A DNA stretch of 10,895 nt. Origin: Cyclobacteriaceae bacterium (lineage in GTDB: Bacteria; Bacteroidota; Bacteroidia; Cytophagales; Cyclobacteriaceae). Made by a program: the position numbers and the translations under genes. The notes beneath the pieces were generated by a model. The model was not told where the DNA came from, did no database searches, and saw only the letters and a program-made list of their open reading frames with translations. The stretch covers positions 1 to 10,895 of the forward strand of contig JALOMY010000058.1 in NCBI GenBank assembly GCA_025455225.1, read 5' to 3'. This document shows, piece by piece, positions 6,921 to 10,895 of this stretch (positions are counted from its first letter, which is position 1; each line of letters starts with the position of its first letter).

Positions 6921-9889
6921 AGGTTAGGGTTTTGGTATGGACAAAAATCGAATATTGATTTATAGATTATGTCTTGTATTCGAGAACGTATATTGGCGGT
7001 AATTAGTTTAGAACTGCGATCAGGATATACACGGTTGGATAAAAAGACGTATACCAGGTCAAATTCCGGGTCCACCCAAATGCAGGTGCCTGTAAATCCT
7101 GTATGACCGAAGGTGCGGGGTGAGGCGAAAAGGGAGGTAGGACTCGCCCAGTCGCTTTGCAGAGGTTTATCCCAGCCTAGCCCCCTTCGGCTGGTCTCAA
7201 ATTGTTTACTGATAAATAAATCTATCGTTGAAGGTTTCAGGTATTGATGCCCGCCATAATAGCCTTTCTGAAGAAGCATTTGACCTAGCTTGGCTACATC
7301 CATGGCATTACTGAAGAGACCGGCATGTCCGGCAACACCGCCCATCATGGCAGCACGTTCATCGTGTACAGTTCCGATAACCATGCTTTGCCTGAATATT
7401 TTATCAAATTCAGTAGGCGCAATCTGAGTTAACGGGAATCGATCCAACGGTTTATACCCTGTAGTTAGCGCACCCATAGGTTCATACAGGTTCTGGTGAA
7501 GAAAATCATCGATGGATTGATTCAGTAATTTTTCAACCAGTCGATGAAGAATCCAAAAACTGATATCGCTGTACCTGAACGGATAAGGAGTGCGTATCGG
7601 TTTTTCCAGCATTTTTGATTCAAAGGTCCATTTCCATAATGAATCAATTAATTCAGTTGAGCCGTAAAGATTGGAAGCTACCTGATACGGATAGCGATCG
7701 TCTTTTATAGTACTGTAATACTGTGGAAGAAATTCTTTTGCATCCTTCATGGTATTCTGCCACATCGGCACGAAGGGTAACAAACCAGCCTGGTGGGTTA
7801 ATACATCTTTTAAGATGATGTCTTTCTTATTTGTGCTGTCTAATTCTGGGAGGTAATACGAAACTTTTTTATTGACATCAATCATTCCCTTATCGTATAA
7901 AAACATCACAGCCTGAAGTGTAGCCAGCACTTTCGTCATAGAAGCCAGATCGTAGATGGTTTCCTTCGTAACCGGGTTTTGGTTTTCATAGGTATAATTA
8001 CCGAATGCGCGGTTGTATACAATTTTACCGCTTCTCGCGACTATCACCTGGCAACCGGGTGTCGCCTGGTTTTCAATGGCCTCTTTAATTACGTTTGAAA
8101 TTCGATCAAGCGCCTGGCTGTCCATACCGACTTCTTCAGGCATTTCTGCATACGACAATCGGCCGATGGGATTTAAGTTATTGGTAAGTCCTTCGTAGTA
8201 ATTAGTATTAACTGTATTTGGCAAAATGCCTGACACTGGCTTTGCACCGAAAATTATTTCAGGAAGAATGGTCCGGAGTTCAGGTTCGTCCATATAAGCC
8301 TGTATAATGGCCTGTTGATTCAAGTTTTGGATTCGGGAAGCAGAGCCGTAATTGCAAGTAACAACCTTCGTATGTTGAGCAAGTTTATTTAATAAGGAGA
8401 TGTACTGATCAGGTGGTTCATTCCCCGATTGAAAAATGGCAGCAACAACAAGGGTATACTTACTTAATTCCGTAAACAACGAAGTGGTATCCTGAATTGA
8501 TCCATTAAGTTCAAAGTGTTTAAAGTTTGCATAACCCGAAAGACGATCAGAAAATTCATTATCGCTCGTAATTCCAATGGAAAGTGATGCAAAAGATTGA
8601 TTATCCAACGTTTTGATAGGAAGTAATCCGGAGTCGTTTTGAATAAGCGTTATACTTTCTTCGAAAAGTGTTCTTCGCAACAGGCGTGATTCAACGGAAT
8701 TGATTTTTTCATGAAAATTGAATGATGGCAGTTGTGTATCTTTTAAGTGAAGACCGGCCTCATATTTTAATGCCAGCATTTTTTTAGCGCGTTCATCAAG
8801 TTGTTTACCGAATTCAGGATTTTTTTTAATCTGTTTCTTCAGTTTCCGAATGGTTGCTGGAATATTACCAGGAAATAACAATACATCATTGCCCGCCAGG
8901 AATGTGTAAATCTCTGAGTCACCGGGTTTGGTTCTCTTTTGAATTACTTTAACATCAGGCACGTAACTAAAAACCAATCCAGTGAAATTCAGATTTTTTT
9001 TCAGGTAATCAGCTGTATATAAGGATGGGAGTGATTCGGGAACTATTTTCCTTTTTTTAGGAATAATTTTTTTTCTGTCAGGGAAAACAGGATCAAAACG
9101 ACTTGATGCAAAAACTGCGGGACATCCATTTTCAAACAACGATTGCAGCGGTATAAGCGATTGCTGATCACCATGTATAATTTGCATTACAGGTGTACCT
9201 TTGGAAAAGCTTTGCACGCTGAGTTCATAAGCTGGTGAATGCTTCGCAACCGAAATAATTCCAGCGGCATGAAGACCTTTCATGTAGAGAACAGCAGCTT
9301 TGGCAACACGTTGTGGATTGGAGCCGTATGTACGGTTTATAGGATCCTCTTCATTGAAAACCGAACTTAAATCGGCCACCGGAGCGAAAGCTAGTCGAAC
9401 ACCCAAAGCTTTCAATTGTTGACCAACTTCAAGACCGTAATAATACAGAAGACTGTCGTTTGCCAGTGCGCCCAACATAAGATTCCGGGGGAATGTGAGT
9501 GTGCTGTCTAAAGTTGATCCAAGGCCTTCTTCTGCGTTAAGACCAATTAAGAGTGGAACTACGCTGCCTGATTGAAGTTCGCGTACACGGTCAGTTAATG
9601 CAGGCGGACTGCCTTGTGTAAAAACAATTCCCCCGATTCCGTAAGTGGTGATTAAATCCCTGATTTTATCCGTTTCTGAGGCGTCACCGTAGGCATTAAC
9701 CGGCATCATGATCAACTGGCCTATTTTTCGTTCAAAAGTGAGCTTTTGGAAAGCACTGTCGACCCAACGGCTTTTATCTGATTGGCTAAAAACAGGGATG
9801 ATCAGTCCCAGAAATAACACCACAGAAATCCAAACTTTTTTAGAGGCGGTGTGGTTTGCTTTTTTGTAATTGAAAAGTAATAGAGGCAT
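6902..9889 (-). CDS. Exported GH3-like/serine hydrolase (class C beta-lactamase-fold) fusion, GH3 part apparently inactive
   Basis: A 995-residue exported protein. Residues 17-34 form a hydrophobic signal segment ending VFSQS; no lipobox Cys is seen, so a soluble periplasmic or surface location is likely. A GH3 N-terminal-like domain (about 45-385) keeps scaffold motifs such as KIGQLIMM, FPRNLMLGA, GVRLAFAPVADL and AGNDVLLFP. However, the usual KHFPGHGDT acid/base loop reads KHSPAYELS (216-224), and the nucleophile motif TDALNM reads SYVPDV (308-313), putting Tyr309 where Asp is expected. A GH3 C-like region (about 405-555) follows. The serine hydrolase domain (about 585-975) has Ser650-xx-Lys653 (SMTK), Tyr773-Ser-Asp775 and His929-Thr-Gly931, the complete triad motifs of class C beta-lactamases and DD-peptidase-like esterases. 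A peptidoglycan-related substrate is plausible, but no substrate can be read from the sequence. The start is the ATG at 9887-9889. The end overlaps bshA by 19 nt. Confidence 0.93.
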   Translation of the reverse strand: MPLLLFNYKKANHTASKKVWISVVLFLGLIIPVFSQSDKSRWVDSAFQKLTFERKIGQLIMMPVNAYGDASETDKIRDLITTYGIGGIVFTQGSPPALTDRVRELQSGSVVPLLIGLNAEEGLGSTLDSTLTFPRNLMLGALANDSLLYYYGLEVGQQLKALGVRLAFAPVADLSSVFNEEDPINRTYGSNPQRVAKAAVLYMKGLHAAGIISVAKHSPAYELSVQSFSKGTPVMQIIHGDQQSLIPLQSLFENGCPAVFASSRFDPVFPDRKKIIPKKRKIVPESLPSLYTADYLKKNLNFTGLVFSYVPDVKVIQKRTKPGDSEIYTFLAGNDVLLFPGNIPATIRKLKKQIKKNPEFGKQLDERAKKMLALKYEAGLHLKDTQLPSFNFHEKINSVESRLLRRTLFEESITLIQNDSGLLPIKTLDNQSFASLSIGITSDNEFSDRLSGYANFKHFELNGSIQDTTSLFTELSKYTLVVAAIFQSGNEPPDQYISLLNKLAQHTKVVTCNYGSASRIQNLNQQAIIQAYMDEPELRTILPEIIFGAKPVSGILPNTVNTNYYEGLTNNLNPIGRLSYAEMPEEVGMDSQALDRISNVIKEAIENQATPGCQVIVARSGKIVYNRAFGNYTYENQNPVTKETIYDLASMTKVLATLQAVMFLYDKGMIDVNKKVSYYLPELDSTNKKDIILKDVLTHQAGLLPFVPMWQNTMKDAKEFLPQYYSTIKDDRYPYQVASNLYGSTELIDSLWKWTFESKMLEKPIRTPYPFRYSDISFWILHRLVEKLLNQSIDDFLHQNLYEPMGALTTGYKPLDRFPLTQIAPTEFDKIFRQSMVIGTVHDERAAMMGGVAGHAGLFSNAMDVAKLGQMLLQKGYYGGHQYLKPSTIDLFISKQFETSRRGLGWDKPLQSDWASPTSLFASPRTFGHTGFTGTCIWVDPEFDLVYVFLSNRVYPDRSSKLITANIRSRIQDIIYKSIFDFCPYQNPNLWSRSR

Positions 9890-9989
9890 TTTTGTAAGCC
9901 TTTAAGATTACGTAAAAAGTATCAAATAAAATAAGCGTGACGCAGCATAAAAAGTTGCATTACTGCTAAGGCAATCAAAATAGGTTAGC

Positions 9990-10358
9990 ATGTTTAAAAT
10001 CCCTACGCTTTTTAATAAAATACCGAAGCATAAACGATTCAATTATGCTCCGCGCCATTATGACCCGATGGAGGAAGAACGCAGGGAAAGGGAGGAGCGT
10101 ATCCGGCAGGAACTGCAACTTAAGGAAAGCGAAACCGTAGTAGATGACAGTTACCGTACCCGTATTTCAGGATCATTCCGTACTTCCCGCAAAACCCAGG
10201 GCCGTCAGTTGGATCCTTCGGCCAATATGCTTCGGCTGATCATAATAACGCTTCTGGTGGGTTGGTTTTTTGCCTATCTGCAATATGGAAATATTGCCAT
10301 GTATGGTTTGCTACTGATCATCCCGCTTTATCTCTGGATAAAATTTGTTCGTAAATAG
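9990..10358 (+). CDS. Small two-helix membrane protein of unknown function, upstream of mutL
   Basis: A 122-residue protein with a basic/aromatic N-terminus (KRFNYAPRHYDP, 15-26), a strongly charged Glu/Arg stretch (27-47) that may be a short amphipathic or coiled-coil helix, a Ser/Arg/Thr-rich linker (54-72) and two hydrophobic segments at about 81-97 and 103-118 joined by a short turn. The topology suggests a cytoplasmic N-terminal tail anchored by a helical hairpin in the inner membrane. From memory, similar small proteins with an N-terminal Phe-x-Tyr-x-Pro-Arg-x-Tyr-Asp-Pro motif are common just before mutL in Bacteroidota; I cannot name a characterized homolog. The ATG at 9990 follows a 100-nt divergent intergenic region, and the stop lies 17 nt before mutL, so the two are probably co-transcribed. 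No function is assigned. Confidence 0.85.
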   Translation: MFKIPTLFNKIPKHKRFNYAPRHYDPMEEERREREERIRQELQLKESETVVDDSYRTRISGSFRTSRKTQGRQLDPSANMLRLIIITLLVGWFFAYLQYGNIAMYGLLLIIPLYLWIKFVRK

Positions 10359-10375
10359 TATTTCCTGCATCCGAA

Positions 10376-10895
10376 ATGGCAGACATTATTCAGCTTTTAC
10401 CCGACTCCATTGCCAACCAGATTGCCGCTGGTGAAGTAGTTCAACGACCTGCATCGGCTGTGAAGGAGCTCATGGAGAATGCTATTGATGCTGGAGCTAC
10501 TGCCATTCGATTGATTGTTAAAGATGCGGGCAAGAGCCTGATTCAAGTTATTGATAACGGCATTGGTATGAGTGAGACTGATGCCCGGATGAGTCTCGAA
10601 CGTCATGCAACCTCTAAGATTCGATCGGCTGAAGATCTGTTTACCATTCGTACCATGGGATTCCGAGGCGAGGCACTTGCATCTATTGCCGCGGTATCGC
10701 AACTGGAAATGAAAACCAGGCAAGCTGATAAGGACTTAGGAACGCTCCTTGTAGTTGAAGCTTCGGAAGTAAAACGTCAGGAAGTGACTGCCTGCGATAA
10801 AGGAACCAACATCAGCGTCAAGAATCTTTTCTTTAATATTCCTGCACGCAGAAATTTTCTTAAATCCAATCCGGTAGAACTGAAACATAGTATCG
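10376..10895 (+). CDS. mutL: DNA mismatch repair protein MutL, 3'-truncated by window edge
   Basis: The N-terminal 173 residues of MutL, the GHKL-ATPase matchmaker of methyl-independent or methyl-directed mismatch repair. It starts MADIIQLLPDSIANQIAAGEV. All GHKL motifs expected in this part are present: motif I ELMENAIDAGA (31-41) with catalytic Glu34 and the Mg-binding Asn35, motif II DNGIGM (60-65), the ATP lid RHATSKI (76-82), GFRGEAL (95-101), and the GTNISVKNLFFNIPARRNFL region (143-162). The ATG at 10376-10378 is right, since the conserved LPD..ANQIAAGEV follows at once. The frame stays open to the window end, so the dimerization and endonuclease region (DQHA(X)2E(X)4E, if present) cannot be judged. 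It lies 17 nt after the small membrane protein gene and probably shares its transcript. Confidence 0.97.
   Translation, partial: MADIIQLLPDSIANQIAAGEVVQRPASAVKELMENAIDAGATAIRLIVKDAGKSLIQVIDNGIGMSETDARMSLERHATSKIRSAEDLFTIRTMGFRGEALASIAAVSQLEMKTRQADKDLGTLLVVEASEVKRQEVTACDKGTNISVKNLFFNIPARRNFLKSNPVELKHSI

Noticed and set aside
9923..9930. Minus-strand TTTATTTG resembling a Bacteroidota -7 box (TAnnTTTG), 33 nt before the hydrolase start
   Set aside because: Only seven of eight positions match, the region is very AT-rich, and no TTG-type -33 element lies at the right distance.
10397..10723. Minus-strand open frame of 108 codons at the right end
   Set aside because: It is antisense to the unmistakable MutL GHKL motifs, and the real gene runs off the window on the plus strand.

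Overview
The window looks like ordinary chromosome from a member of the Bacteroidota, most likely Cytophagales or a close relative. This rests on the protein families present: BshA of the bacillithiol pathway, a GH3/serine-hydrolase fusion, a VWA plus ChlI-like AAA+ pair, a PIN-PhoH protein, and a small membrane protein directly before MutL. The short AT-rich intergenic regions, mostly without strong Shine-Dalgarno sequences, fit that assignment. I see no phage, transposon, CRISPR, tRNA or rRNA signal. The assignment comes from family recognition, not a search.

Layout: the 3' part of sucD (succinyl-CoA synthetase alpha subunit) enters on the plus strand and ends at 640. It converges on a minus-strand PIN-PhoH ATPase (708-2051). 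From there to 9889 every gene is on the minus strand. Read in the direction of transcription, these are a GH3-like/serine hydrolase fusion (9889 to 6902), bshA (overlapping it by 19 nt, with a TTG start), a VWA protein (5550 to 4453), a ChlI/MoxR-like AAA+ ATPase (4434 to 2908), an AlbA_2 (Schlafen-like) protein overlapping the ATPase gene, and then the PIN-PhoH gene. Two gaps of about 210-220 nt, before the VWA gene and before the PIN-PhoH gene, probably separate transcription units. At the right end a divergent plus-strand unit carries a 122-residue two-helix membrane protein followed 17 nt later by mutL, which runs off the window.

How the genes may work together: the VWA/AAA+ pair resembles ChlD/ChlI, MoxR/VWA and RavA/ViaA pairs, in which an AAA+ ring and a MIDAS-bearing adaptor remodel a client protein or insert a metal. 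The tightly overlapping AlbA_2 protein suggests a three-gene module whose client is unknown. The upstream pair joins an exported hydrolase to the first step of bacillithiol synthesis by translational overlap, although their chemistry is not obviously linked.

The points most worth a second look are these. The GH3 half of the fusion has lost the residues expected for glycosidase catalysis while the serine hydrolase half is intact. The bshA gene can only start at a non-ATG codon. The VWA and AAA+ genes lie in one reading frame separated by a single TAA. A GATGAA-rich overlap encodes an acidic tail in one frame and a Met/Lys-rich start in another. I found no convincing evidence of a wholly new system; the VWA-AAA+-AlbA_2 module is the nearest candidate.
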